The notes below the pieces were generated by a model, which saw nothing but the letters and a program-made list of their open reading frames with translations, did not search any database and was not told the DNA's origin. From Albifimbria verrucaria (taxonomy: Eukaryota > Ascomycota > Sordariomycetes > Hypocreales > Stachybotryaceae): a DNA stretch of 64,000 nt. Positions 25,601-37,446 of the stretch are shown piece by piece. The stretch spans positions 2,046,001 through 2,110,000 of the forward strand of contig JAHREC010000011.1 of assembly GCA_020081605.1 (NCBI GenBank), given 5' to 3'. A program made the translations under genes and the position numbers. The number at the start of each line of letters is the position of its first letter. Position 1 is the stretch's first letter.

Positions 25601-27449
25601 GAGAGGACTTGTCCGCGACTATTCTTATAATTGGTCTCTTATCTCTAGCATGCTGACCACTAAGTCTCTCTTTGTATCTGGAGCTGAGAGGCGGACGCCA
25701 TGGGAATGCTTTGAAAGGTGGATCAATCTGGAGGGTCTGCCTGCAGACATGCAGAAAACGCAGTATTTCAAGGCTTACAATAGCAGAATCGAAGCTGCCC
25801 AGCGTGTCATTGCGCAGCAGAACCAGCTCGCAGCTCAACAAGCCAATGCCTCAGGAGGTGCGATCACGCCAGTGAGACGGCGACAGTCGACTCCACTCAG
25901 GGTGGAAAGGCGACGGAACCAGAAGCATCTAACCTTGATTGATGCGATGAGGAAGCTGGCCAAGAAGAGGGAGACAACTATTCAGAAGCAGCAGCATACT
26001 GCATCTCAGAGCGTCGCCAACAAGAAAACAAATGACGCCATGTCACAGCGACCAACTAAGACGCCGCGAGATTACAGTTTGTTACGATGGGAACGAGACC
26101 AAGCTCTGGCAGAGAAAATGGCGCAATACGCGCAGAGGCAGGAGGCTCAAAGACGAGTAAGTACCATTTATGTGCCTTGGTTATCAGCGTAACGCATACT
26201 GACTTTCATCCTAAGGCTGCAATGCAAGCCAGAGCTCAAGGTCAAGCCGCGCAGATGGCTGGTACTCCAGGTGTACCACAAGCTACTCCGACACCCAACC
26301 ACGCCGCTGCTAACAATGCTGTCAATGGTGTCAACCGTGCCAATATTCCCAACCAGCTGGCCGCCGCCGCCTGCTGCTGCCGCTGCAAACCAAGCCCGTC
26401 CTCGCATGCCGATGCAGGCGCCGGTCAATGGTATGACACAGGGCATACAAGGGCAGATGGGCAGCGGTCTCATGCCACCAACACCAATGAATGGCGTCCC
26501 CAGGCGCAGATGCAAGCTCTGCAGGGACAGCACAGGATGCAGATGCCTAATCAGCAGACTGATGCTAACCTAATGCTACGCGCACAGCGTATCTCAGAGC
26601 AGCAACGGGCTGCAGTACAGATCAAGCAAGCTCAGCAGCAGCAGCAGCCAGGAGGCAGCGGCACACCAGTGCCCGTGCCGCAGCAGGCTTCGCCACCCTT
26701 ACGAAATGGCATGAATGGCATCAACCAGCAGAGCTTTATCAACAATGCTCAAGCCATTATGGCCTCGTTCAATGCTAACAACAACGGCCACTCCACTCCA
26801 CCAGCAACTGGTCTACATATGCCGACTGTACCTAATGGCACTTCACCTGGACCACGAGTTCAAGCTCAGATTCCCCTAGCATCACCGCCCAGTTGCAGCA
26901 GCTTGAGACGACATTCAGGGCCAAGAACCCTTCCATGTCGCCAGAGCAAGCAAGGCAACTGGCTACCGAACATCTCACACGAGCCATGATGGCACAACGA
27001 CAATCGGCCATGAACGCAGCTGCTGGTGGGTCCGGACAGCCTGGCCTCGCGAACAGCATTGCTGCTACCACGAGTCCCCACCAGTATGCTGCCTTGTTAA
27101 GGCAACAGCAGCAACAACAGGCTCAGCAGCAAGCGCAGCAACAACGACAAGCTACGCCAGCAGGGGCTAGTCCCGCACAGGTGCAAGTGCAGGGTCAGGC
27201 CCAGACTCAGGCTCAAGCTCAGGCTCAAGTGCAGCAGCAGCAGCAGCAGCAGCAGCATCAACACCAGCAGCAGCAACACCAGCAGCAGCAACAACACCAG
27301 CAGCAGCAGCAGCACCAACAGCAACACCAACAGCGTCAAGCAAGTGGTAGTGCAACTCCTCTCTACCTGCATCTGTGCCAACACCTGCTACCCCTGTGCC
27401 TGCTGCTACTCCTACGCCAGCGCCGTCAGCAACACCTGTCGCAAAGTAG
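22620..27449 (+). CDS. vid21: NuA4 histone acetyltransferase scaffold EAF1/VID21 (HSA-SANT)
   Basis: About 1,530 residues. Eaf1/Vid21 is the platform on which the NuA4 acetyltransferase assembles. Exon 1 encodes MTEVGHADVSRLLQSKRNEC, then VTSRKRKLRELFAVAT. A long disordered acidic/Pro region follows. The HSA domain (QWDVVLQEMKWMRTDFREER then KWKAAVAKNLAHACAHWH, about 24787-24900) would bind actin-related proteins. The SANT domain is at about 25563-25750 (SQWVMAEDDELRGLVRDYSY). The C terminus has the conserved QQLETTFRAKNPSMSPEQAR block (26893) and a polyglutamine tract. Introns: 22682-22758, 22912-23005, 26157-26215. Frame breaks near 23002-23008, 23265, 24360, 26375, 26880 and 27360. The true end is TPAPSATPVAK at 27449. 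Confidence 0.9.
27096..27335 (+). repeat. Polyglutamine (CAG/CAA, CAGCAC) coding repeat in EAF1
   Basis: Imperfect CAG/CAA and CAC triplets encode Gln/His-rich tracts with an intervening Gln-Ala-Gln-Val segment. Typical of the Eaf1 C terminus and likely length-polymorphic. Confidence 0.85.
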
Positions 27450-28037
27450 GCGGTGCCCATGTCACGCCACCTTTCGTTGTTCATCTTATGGGAAAGCATG
27501 TGGGTTCGAGACTATCGGTATATGTCTTTGAAATGCTTCTCAAACGCAGCTTTTCGCTGGTTTCTTTGTTATTTTGGAAGCGTCCCGAAGCGATTGCAGG
27601 GCTTTTATCTTTTGGTTTGAGCAGGGGTTTGTGTAAAAAGATCTTAAAGCTGGGAGCTGAGGAGCAGGGGAAACTTGGGTCTATATTTGTACATAAAAAC
27701 CTTGATATTGAGTGCGTGCCGAAACTGAGTATTCGACGCATGAGGACTTATAAATCCTTATTATGCCTGCGAAGAGGCAAACATATCTATCATGTCCATC
27801 ATTGCTACACTCTGATGTATCCTCCCAGCGCATGTCTTACCGTCTGAAAGCGTAGATCACAGTCTAAGCCAAATCATAACAACAAACGGCCCTCATGCCC
27901 TCGATTATCCATCCAAAGTAGGTACGTGTACATATGTAAGTCTATCGGTTTACCAGAAGAAAGAAGAAAGAAGAAAGAAGAAATAAAAAACGCCAGCAAA
28001 TGCGCCTAGCTTCATCAAGCTCATTGTTCCCAAGGCC
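27450..28037. other. Convergent 3' region of EAF1 and NHX1
   Basis: About 590 bp between opposed stop codons. A GAAGAAA microsatellite occurs at about 27956-27983. The open frames here are fragments without family resemblance. Confidence 0.55.
27956..27983. repeat. (GAAGAAA)n microsatellite
   Basis: About four GAAGAAA units in the EAF1/NHX1 convergent 3' region. Confidence 0.8.
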
Positions 28038-30371
28038 CTAAGTAGAGTTTTCATACACAAATGACCACAGCTTCATCCCTCGCTTAATGAGGAGCGCCAC
28101 TGCTTCCGTGACCTCCGCCACCAGCACCCGATCCCCAGATCTGCCTCCATCACCTTGAAGCAGCAGATGGGGCTTGATGAAATCCTCATCAAGCTGGCGG
28201 AATAGGCCAGCGGGATCCTCTGCAGCCCAGAGCTGGCGAATAGCTCCAGTTGCGGTTATAGGCACAGTGGCTGATTCTGGTGCTGGACTCATGAAGGCGC
28301 TGTCGGTTTGCGCAGGTCCCGTGTGTGAAGTGTTTAGTCTGGGTGCCGTATTCTGCCTCGCGGGTGAGCGGCGTGCTGGCGGCGGCAGGTCAGAGGTGTC
28401 GATATCGCTGCCGATATCCGACTCGTCGGTGTTTGCTCGGCCCAAAGGTCGCTTCGTTCGAAATCGTTGACATTACGGGCAGAGTTCTTTCGGCTCATGC
28501 TACCCGAGCGGGCCCCAGTGTGAGGGACGAGTGGCTAGACACGTATGTCGCACTGCGACCACCCCTTCACCCTCCAAGCTGTTAAGGGCAACAGTACCGT
28601 TGCGGCGAGGGTTGTACCCAATTCCTGAGCCAGCACGTTTCGAGTGAAGCCCAGTTCCGAAAGACTCAATGTCAAACTCGTCGTCGCTATCAATCTCCTC
28701 TACAACGCCAGTACGAATGCCGAAGACTTCCAACATACGAGCAGTTGTGCCGCCAAAGATGATGACGGTCAACACTACGACGACCAAGACTGTGGCTTTC
28801 AGCGCGTAAGAGTTCTCGCCAGTAAGAAGTGCAGCCAGTGCAACACCGACGGCACCGCGGAGTCCAGCCCAGAAGAGCATGGCTTGGTAGTTGTAAGGTA
28901 GCTCGTCGCCGACCTCAAGGCCCTGTCGTCGAGCACGGTATTTGTGAAACCAATTGATCGCCTTGGAAAGCGGGAAGACAGCAACCCATCTAGCTGCACA
29001 GACGGCAAAGACAGTAACTATGATGAGTGGGGGTTGGAACAGCAAGGCAGAGTCCGTGAACAAGGCCAGTCCAAGATAAATAAAGATGAAGTTTTCGGAC
29101 AGTTGTGACATGACCTGGAAGAGATATTTGGTGGTAAGTTGTGTACGTCTCGACATGTTGAAGTAGGCGTAATGCTTCAAAGTGATACCGCAGAAGAGCA
29201 ATGACACGATACCTGTGTAATTGTCAGTACTCGATGTGCTCAGATTTGTTTCCTCAAGTAAACATACCAGACAAGTGCACACCATGCGAGAAGAAGTAAG
29301 TGGCGTACGCGATGAGGACAACAAGACAGCTCTCAATGTGAGGGAACCTTCTGACGTAGGTGACCTTGAGCAATAGTGCCGTCAAGACACCAACGACAAC
29401 GCCGATAACCAAGCTACCGAAGAAGACAAGCAAGAAGATGCCGGTAGCCTCAAAGAAGCTGAGAATACCGTAGCTGGTCGACTCCCCTGTTTGTACTTCT
29501 GGGCGGTTTCGAAAATAACAATGGCAATAGCATCGTTGAGGATCGATTCACCGAAGATGATGGTATAGAGCTTAGGGTCGACTTTGTAAGTGTTGAAGAT
29601 GGCGAGGATTGTGACGGGATCGGTAGCAGAGAGTGTAGCCCCGACGGAAATGGCATCGACGAAGCTGAGATCCAGCGAGCCAGGCAACAGAGTGAAGAGC
29701 CACAGGATCAGGCCAATAACGACGGCTGACAAGAATGTACCAGCAAAGGCAAAGGTCAGGATGGTGCCGATGTTGCGGAAGAAGTTTGCTTGATGCAGCT
29801 CGTAACCCGAAGACAGGATGATGGGCGGCAAGAGCATGTTAAAGAAGATTTGATAGTCGAAGTTGATGAGGTTTCGGATCGAATCGCCCGGCGTGATGAG
29901 GAGGACGAGGCCGACGGTCATGCCTAGCGGAAACGGAGGGGTCAGAGGAGGGGGCTCTTCAACATGGCGGTTCGTAGAGTGCTAACTCACCGGCAAGGAT
30001 GGAGATGACGGTTTCGTGGACAGCGGTAACTTTCTTCATCTGGAGCATGTAGCTGGTGAAGAAGGCGATGATCATCAACATGAGCGAAATGAAGATGGCC
30101 CATGCCGACAAGAGCTCCTTCTGAGCCGAGTCTCCCTCTGCGATAACGCCGTGTCAGTTCGTTTGTCTATAATCCATCGAGGCAACACAGTGAAGGGTTC
30201 GAGGTTGGTGATGGCGTACCTTGGTCCGAATCCTCAGCATCCCGCTCTGCACACATCCAAACAGCAGGTTAGCTCAAGTGCTCTCGGATCGCATCCATCA
30301 GGAAGGGAGCTTCCGGAATACAACATACGTAGGAGCTGGAAGCTCGCGGCGGCGAGATCGGCGGAGCGCAT
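28038..30371 (-). CDS. nhx1: Endosomal/vacuolar Na+(K+)/H+ exchanger NHX1
   Basis: About 680-residue CPA1 antiporter of late endosome or vacuole, exchanging Na+ or K+ for H+. Four small 5' exons were resolved: 30329-30371, 30220-30246, 29991-30137 and 29268-29923, with introns 30247-30328, 30138-30219, 29924-29990 and 29213-29267. The start encodes MRSADLAAASFQLL. Diagnostic NHE segments: FFNMLLPPIILSSGYEL, the ion-site motif SVGATLSATDPVTILAIF (about 29590-29640), FGESILNDAIAIVIFE (about 29510-29555) and GLRGAVGVALAALLTGE (about 28810-28860). The hydrophilic tail ends LLIKRGMKLWSFVYENST. Breaks: CCCC 29484-29487 (restores YKQGESTSYGIL) and two in the tail near 28500-28590 and 28440-28450. 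The membrane core is otherwise complete. Confidence 0.92.
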
Positions 30372-31532
30372 GTTGGCGTTGTGCGATCGCGTCTATCGCC
30401 GCAGAAAGTGCAGTGTTGGGCTTGGTAGGAAAGTCGCAGATGGCGATGGCAGAATCGAGACGGCGCTCGTCAAACAGCGGTTGCGGATGTCATGAATCGG
30501 TGCCCGTGAAGATTGCGCGCGAAAGGGGGTTCTGAACGTCAAGGGATGCGACGCGGACGGACTATTGCTCGGGGGTTGTGCAACAGGCCAACTGTACAGT
30601 ACAGTACAGCACAGCGCAGTTTGTGTTGGAGGTTGCAGTAGTTGCACGGTGGTTCAATTTCTCGAAGTGTCTTGGCCAACGAGCCTTGTTGGCCTGGCCT
30701 GCAAGAGCCGAGCGTTTGCTTCTGAAGGGTGCGTCAGTCAGCAGGAGAGGCCAGCCTTGGCCCGCCCTGATTGGCCTGATAGTGATCAGGATTGGCATTT
30801 TGCCTTGCTAGGATTTCCAGCCATGGCCTTTTGGGCAAGTACAGTAAGATGTCTAATAACGGTAAGGTAGGTACTTGGAGGAATCGCCAAAGTACAAGCT
30901 ACGTAATGCTTCTATAACTGGTACCTACCGTAGCTGGGACTACATACCTATTACTTGCTGTGTGGGATGGGATTGAGGATTCATCACAAGAGACAACAGA
31001 TCTACCTACTATTGGGGAGTAACAGGAGTAGGGAAGAAGTAACTTTGGTGGTTTCCATAAATTCACCTTTGTTTATATTCTTATTTTTTATTTTTTTATT
31101 TTTATTTTCAACTTTCCTCATCCACACAATTCCTCTATCCCATCTGACCCTGTACCGTGTTTCAGAGTTGTTTCTTCAAGATTGTACCTCGACGACCCGG
31201 AAGCAGGGGTCGCACGGAGGAATGTACCACTGGATGGGTGGACGTGCATAGGCCAGGTAGTACAGGAGCTCACTGTCTACTATGCTGGTGGCCCCCTCCA
31301 TTAGTAGACCCGGCGTGTACCTTCTACGGTACCCTCTACTTTATTTCGAGCCCAGGCCAGGCCCGTTACCACCTGGCCATTCACATCGACAGCTATCATC
31401 AGACTCCCGTCAGCTTCCTCTCCAGCCATAAACACGCGCTACCAATCCTACAACTCGACAGCTCGAGGCGCTCGCTCTTGGAATGCATACGACGGGCAGG
31501 TCTGCACGCCGCCACAACCTGTCTAGCCCATA
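30372..31532. other. Divergent promoter region of NHX1 and ARL3
   Basis: 1.16 kb. Contains a TACAG/CAGTA repeat at about 30594-30612, several GGTAGGTA/TACCTA words at 30860-30950 and a T-rich tract at 31075-31112. No gene seen. Confidence 0.55.
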
Positions 31533-32228
31533 ATGTACCACCTTGCCAAGGGCCTCTACCTCTATGCGACTAGCAAAGAGGGTTCGTCCTGCCTACCACT
31601 CTCTCGTTGCCCATTGCTTCTGACGCTGTAGCCCGCAGAGTATTCCGTTATATTGCTCGGTCTCGACAATGCTGGCAAGACCACCTTTCATGAGCAGGTC
31701 AAATCTCTCTTCATCCCCAATGCGCCCGCGCCCAAGCTCAAGACCGTCCCCACGGTTGGCCAGAATGTCTCGACCATCGCCCTGCCCGATATGTACCTGA
31801 AGCTGTGGGATGTTGGTGGCCAGATGTCGCTGCGCAAGCTGTGGCAGAGCTATTACGCAAGTTGCCACGCCATCGTCTTCATCATCGATAGCACCGACAT
31901 TGGCGACGGGAATCTCGAGCACGAGAATAGCGGCCGCCTCGACGAATGCCGCCTAGTTCTCGAGGACGTACTGCAACATTCCGAGACCGAGGGTGTACCG
32001 CTGCTGGTCCTTGCCAATAAGCAGGATCAGGAAGACTGTGTCGAGACGATAAGAATCAAAGAAGGTCTCGTCAAGAAGGTCATGGAGGGAGAGAAGGGCG
32101 CCAGTATCCGCGACTCTCGAGTCTTGTCGATGAGCGCCCTGACTGGCGAGGGCGTAAAGGAAGCTGTAGAATGGTTACGAACTAGGGTACAGTGGAACAA
32201 AGAATCAAGACCTCCCGTGATGAGGTAG
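31533..32228 (+). CDS. arl3: ARL3/ARFRP1-type small GTPase
   Basis: 212 residues, frame intact. Exon 1 (31533-31581) encodes MYHLAKGLYLYATSKE, intron 31582-31638, then the GTPase core. The N terminus closely matches yeast Arl3 and ARFRP1: residue 2 is Tyr rather than myristoylated Gly, consistent with the acetylation-dependent SYS1 targeting known for this subfamily. P-loop GLDNAGKT (residues 24-31), switch I Thr in TVPTVGQNV, switch II WDVGGQ, base contacts NKQD and SAL. An insert of about eight residues (GDGNLEHENSG) follows IIDSTD. Expected role: trans-Golgi recruitment of ARL1 and golgins. It converges on RRP45 206 bp downstream. Confidence 0.9.
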
Positions 32229-32434
32229 CGAGCAATGCCCAGGCACGGCGCATACGAGTAACGGGAGGTGTTCGCTTGGTGGCGTTACGGGCGTACAGGT
32301 ACGGGTACGGGTGGGTAGAACATGCGTCTTTCGGCACATCCCTACATCAAGGCAGGCGGAGGCGTGCTTAGGATATTCCGGGTTCGTGTGGGGGTATCAT
32401 TTGTGTCTTTTATTTCTCTTTCTCTATACCCATA

Positions 32435-33367
32435 TCATCTATCATTCTCCGCCGACAACTCAGCCATGAGACCTCCCTTGTCCCTCCTCTTGGCGTCCTC
32501 CGCCAGTTTCCTGTCTATGAAATCCGAAAGTTCCTTCGACTTGTTCAAGGCGGTTTGTGCGCATTGGATGAAGAGAGGTGCGTCGATGGGGTTCCTCCGA
32601 GCTTCGCAATCTGGCAGATCTCGCCATGCTTGTTGAGGCTGTAGGTACAGCTGCTCACTCTCAACTGCTCCTCCAGCCATGTCGTATCGAGTAGCACAAT
32701 GTCTCCTCCTCGCCGAAGTAGCTGAATGTGACACAAAACGGTGAGTGTAGCCAGCTCAGTGGAACGGGCTCTCGCTCGGCTGGCGTGTAAATAGTGAGGG
32801 TCTCGCCATCCATGCTTGTATCAGGCTTCTTGAAGTGCCGCAGAGCCGCCACAACGGCGAAACATGAGGCATCGATGAGGTTTCCATCGTGTGAGAGCAC
32901 GTGTAAATCAACACGGATGGACCAGCATTTCTGGCCAGCAATCAAACAGAGCGATTCCGTGTCCAGAGCACCAGACCTCCTTATGGTCTTCTCTAGAAGC
33001 CTCGACAGCAGGATTTCTGTTTCTGTAGGACGGTTCACCTCGAAAGATGGAGCCACCATGGGGCCCAGCTCAGAGGTTATTGTGAAGACACCATCAAACG
33101 GCCGGTCAGTGTACGGCACGGTCACCTCGGCAGACACTCTGGCCAAAACTCTGCATATCTGGTCAGCCTATTCCAATAAAATGCCAATCGTCAGTCCTAG
33201 TACCTTGTCTTGCCAAACTTGACCTCTGCAACGCCATACTCATCACCAAAGCTCAGCTCTCGTGAACGATACTGCTCAAATTTCCGGCCATCTGAACGTA
33301 GGCCCTCTTCCAGAGCTTTTAAGATGAAGTTTCTCTCACTGAGAGATGGTTCCGCTTCACGAGGCAT
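32435..33367 (-). CDS. rrp45: Exosome ring subunit RRP45 (RNase PH fold)
   Basis: About 293 residues, core RNA exosome ring protein for 3'-5' RNA decay and rRNA maturation. The start MPREAEPSLSERNFILKALE leads to EGLRSDGRKFEQYR and FGDEYGVAEVKFGKTR, the Rrp45/EXOSC9 N terminus. The RNase PH body includes DLHVLSHDGNLIDASCFAVV (about 32830-32890). Intron at 33151-33203. Two single-base breaks: near 32705-32712 (FGEEGDIVLLDTTW rejoined) and at GGGG 32588-32591 (GGTPIDAPLFIQCAQ rejoined). It shares a 235 bp promoter with CWC15. Confidence 0.87.
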
Positions 33368-33602
33368 TGTGAAAAGTGTTTTTAAATAGTCAATGAACAG
33401 AAGAACTTTAAGCCTGCAGAGTAGAGGGGCGGCTGCAAATGCTATAAACAGTGACATCGTGGGGCATCAAAGGTTGCCGGAAAATTCTGCCGGGCGGTGT
33501 GTCCACGATTTGAGTGGCTGCTGGTCCGCCTGGGTAACGTCAGGTCAACCACCATAAACCACAAACCATACCACCTTCGACTCATAGACAGAGTTTTTGA
33601 AG
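33368..33602. promoter_or_regulatory. Bidirectional promoter, RRP45 / CWC15
   Basis: Only 235 bp separate two divergent start codons, so the two RNA-processing genes must share promoter DNA. No specific factor site was identified. Confidence 0.6.
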
Positions 33603-34492
33603 ATGACTACCGCACACAGACCTACTTTCGACCCCGTAAGGCTCTTTTTCTGAGCTCCGAAGATCGTGTACTGACAAGTCACAGGCAAGGGAAGGGAGCT
33701 CAAGCGTGGGCCAGGCGCCAACCCGTTTCTTCTTCCGGCGCACACGAAGCTCAAGTACCGCAAGGCCGGACAAGGAGGCGATGCAGACGATGAGCCTACA
33801 CGCGATCTCGCCGCCGAACTTCTTGCTGCCGAAGCTGTTCACTACAAGAAGGACAAGGGCGTCCTTGCCCCGTCTGACGATGCCGACGAGGATGATGATG
33901 ACATTGAGATGGCTGGTTCCTCAAAGAGGCCTCTACCATCGGGAGACGGCGACACAGAAGAAGATTTAGAGGCGAAACGAAGGCGTATATTGGCGGAAAC
34001 CAGAGAAATAGACGCGGACGATGAGAGCGAGGAGGAAGAGGATAGCGATGACGACGACGATGACAGTGACGACGAAGATGCCGAGTTACAACGCGAACTA
34101 GAACGAGTACGGAGAGAGCGCGAAGAGAAGAAGAAGAAAGAGGTGCGTCAACCCCAACGGTTTGAATGCCTGCCGGTGATGCTAATGATGAATACAGGAA
34201 GCAGAGCAGCTCAAGATCGAAGATGAAGCTCGAGAGCGAAACATCGCTCTGGGCAACCCTCTGCTGAACAAGCAAGACTTCAACATGAAGCGCCGCTGGG
34301 ACGACGACGTCGTCTTCAAGAACCAGGCTCGTGGCACGGAGGACAGGAACAAGAAGAAGGAGTTCGTCAATGTGAGTTGCGCTCCTCTGATGCTAGATAC
34401 ACATATACGAGCAAACGGCTAACCTAGAAATTCCGCAGGACCTTCTTCGATCCGACTTCCACAGACGTTTCATGAGCAAGTATGTCAGATAA
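33603..34492 (+). CDS. cwc15: Spliceosome-associated protein CWC15
   Basis: About 238 residues, component of the Prp19-associated spliceosome. MTTAHRPTFDP is the hallmark N terminus, followed by LLPAHTKLKYRKAGQGG, an acidic run (ESEEEEDSDDDDDDSDDEDA), a basic coiled coil and the conserved C terminus LGNPLLNKQDFNMKRRWDDD, VVFKNQARGTE and FVNDLLRSDFHRRFMSKYVR. Introns: 33636-33684, 34143-34197, 34372-34438. A one-base break coincides with the first exon junction (CCCC then gtaag, 33632-33636): exon 2 reads correctly only if exon 1 supplied one extra base. Confidence 0.92.
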
Positions 34493-34603
34493 TGTTGGAT
34501 AGATACGGTTTTTGTACGATTAGATACCCTTTTTTGTTATCACGCTAGACTCGTCGACCTAAATCTATCGTGTTGTCCTGTCCTGTCCTGTCATGCCTTA
34601 TGA

Positions 34604-36455
34604 TTACTTCTCCTCCGCCAGCAGCCGGTTCTCCATCTCATTAAAGGCGCCAAGCACGTTGCCGTACTTCTGGTATACGCTGTCCCGGAATCCGTCATCC
34701 ACCTTTTGAATAGCGCCCTCCTCTGTCCATCGCTTGCCGATGAGCTCGGCGAACGTCTCGTTGTCGCCGCGCTCGACGGCCCAGACGGCCTTGTACGCAC
34801 CGCCCAGTGCGCACGCATTGCCACCCACATCGAGCTTGTACACGCCGTCGACACCTCCCAGAACATCACCGATGACGCGCGCGATGGCCGGGTTCAGCGA
34901 GCCGCCACCCACGAGGTAGATGCGGCGGGGCTGTGCGGGCAGGCCGTTGCCCGGGCTGCTGACGAGGTTTTGTGAGCGGAGACGCATGGACAGCGCCTGC
35001 GACTCGACGATAATGCGCGGGTCCTTCTCCTTCGCCCAGCCCTCCGTCTCCTGCAGATCGCTGCCGTCGGGGTTGCAAGCGAAGCGCCATGTGCCGGCAC
35101 GGATGTTAGGCACCGTCTCACGGAGGTAGAAGTACAGGCCCAGCTTGGCCTTGTCGCCCTCGGCGGCAATGTCGAGGGAGGGGTGTCCAGCACAGCCTTG
35201 TTGAAGTTCTCCCAGCCGGTCTCGCCGCCCTCGGGCTTGGGCAGCTGATCGCGCACCTTCTCACGCGCCAGTCCGCCGTTCTTGTAGCAAAGCATGAACA
35301 TGTAGTGGCCAGCATCGCAAGGGTGGTTGAAGAAGTGATATGACTCGTCAGGCTTGTACTTGGGTGTGTTCATGAGGAAGGTGGTAGAGGTGCCGAGCGA
35401 GACGATGGCGTCGAGAGGGCGCAGGGGCAGCGCTAGAATGGTGGCCGGGTTGTCGCCGGTGAAGGGAACGATATCGCAATCGGGGCTGAAGCCATACCGC
35501 GAGACGAAGTATGAGGAGATCTTGCCCATGCTGCCACCGCCGTCCATGCGGACCTCTCCCAGCTTCTTCCTCAGCTCGGGCACGCCGTCCTTGCCGCCTG
35601 CGACCAGGGCGAGCAGGTCCTCGTTGTACTGTTGCTTGGGAATGTCCCACAGGTTCATGCCGCAGGAGTCGGATACGTCGAGCGGTGCGATGGCGCCCAT
35701 GAGTACGGACGCCAGCCACGAGGAGACGAGGGATATGCGGGTGGTCTTTTCATAGACCTCTGGCTCTACACGCTTAATGCGCATGATCTGGGTACCTGTG
35801 AATCGCTAGGAGTTCCAATTGTTAGTCTCCCCTCCAAACCATTTGACGGCAAAGGACACGCATTGTGCGTAAAGCGGACTTACATGGTGGGCTCCGCTTC
35901 CGGTCGACTGCGCCAGGTCCTGCCTGTCACCGAGCGCGGCATCGAAGGCATCGCACTCCGTCTGGGTGCTCTGGTCCTGCCAGTTGGGTGCCCACTCGCG
36001 CGAGAGGGCCTTGGCGAGCTGGTCGACAAGCGGCTTGCCGGAGTCCAGTTCCTGAGCAGCTGCTCGGCCTGGTCGCTCCACCAGACGCTGCCATGCTGCT
36101 GGCCAGAACCGCTAATACCCTTGATGCGGTCCATGGGCACGGGCATAGCCTCGGCGAGGCGGTCGAGGACGAGGTTCAGCGACTCGAGCCACAGGGCGAC
36201 GGGGGCATAGACCTCGCCCGTCTCCTCGCGGACGTGGACGCCCTTGTGAATGCCATACTTGGCGCCGAAGTCGCCATCAAAGTCGACCTTGGCCTGAGCA
36301 ACGGTCTTGAGATCGGAGCTCACGACGATGGCTTATGAGGTGTTAGCCAGGCTCCTGCGCCGGCGAATGCTTGAACGAGGAAAGAAGATGATACCTTTGA
36401 GCTGCTGGGTTGACAGGTCAAAGCCCAGGTAGAGAGGACCCTCTGTTGAAGTCAT
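34604..36455 (-). CDS. xkiA: D-xylulose kinase
   Basis: About 570 residues, matching fungal xylulokinases (FGGY family), which phosphorylate D-xylulose to xylulose 5-phosphate at the entry of pentose sugars into the pentose phosphate pathway. Start [20 protein letters not shown] contains the first phosphate motif (GFDLSTQQ). [14 protein letters not shown] (about 36090-36130) is the substrate-side signature. [20 protein letters not shown] (about 35385-35445) and [20 protein letters not shown] (about 34860-34920) are the adenosine and hinge motifs. Introns 36332-36394 and 35806-35883. Frame breaks near 36045 ([18 protein letters not shown]) and 35180 ([18 protein letters not shown]). It converges on CWC15 with 111 bp between stops. 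Confidence 0.93.
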
Positions 36456-37446
36456 CTTCCTGCCCCAGAGCAGATGCTGGAAGGTAAATCGTTTATCAGA
36501 TGTGATGTGTAGATTGCTTTGGGTCTACGTCAGAGTTGCCGGTATAATAACCACAACGTTCACAAGCAGCAGACTTGAGTTGGCAAAGTCAAAATAATAA
36601 AGTAAAATAAAATGATCGAATAAGTCCGCGACAGCTTGTGATCGACAGGAGGAAAACAGATGACAGCCAGAAGAGAGGTAGATTGGAGACAATTATGGGG
36701 GTTATGACTTCAACATGCCCACCTCGCCGCAACTCCAAAAGTGCCCTCCCGAGTCTCCAACGAGGTGGCATGGCAAATGGCACTACAGTGCATAACGTTA
36801 GCACATCCAGCAAACTAGTGCAACACTAACGCGTCAAGATTGGATGCGCAGCCTCGTCTTGCTCGTCCCTCGAGGACCTGCGCTCCAGAAAGCTCTCAAC
36901 CGTCCCGCAGTGGAGCTCGCCAGTCTTTCGCAGCACCAGCGACGTAATAGCCGTGCCAATGGTCAACCGCCAGCTTGGGCTGCCATCGCAATCCTCCTTT
37001 AGGCTAAATTGAATAGTCCAGCTCAGTCTAGAATCCCATCTGGTGAACCAAACCTCAATTATCCACCTTTTTACCTTTACCAGATAAATTACCATTCATA
37101 TACCCGTTCGAAAAAGGCTCCGTTGTTTTTAACAATCGGCTGGGACGTTATTCTATTTGCTCGATTGTCCCATAATGAAAACTATGTAATGATAACCTCT
37201 CTAGCCCCTGAGCCTAGTTCCATCCAGGTTCCCTCGCGCCCAACGCCGTCAAGATGCATTCCTCGGCTCGAATCGTACATGCTCTGTAGGTTCTGGTGTA
37301 AGTAACGTACATTGCCAAGTACAGGGTAATCGTCGCCTCTAGTATCTACTGTGCCTACTATCTACTGTATCTGGGAATTGTTCAACTCCAGCCTCGAACA
37401 AAGATGCGCCCCCAGTGTCAACCTCACCACGCATAAGCCGGTATCT
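36456..37446. other. Spacer between xylulokinase promoter and CDF 3' end
   Basis: About 1 kb. The left part is the xylulokinase promoter and the right part the 3' flank of the CDF transporter. AT-rich. No supported gene. Confidence 0.5.

Noticed and set aside
27097..27384. Leu-rich minus-strand frames opposite the EAF1 polyglutamine tract
   Set aside because: CAG repeats read backwards give poly-Leu; this is a shadow of the EAF1 coding repeat.
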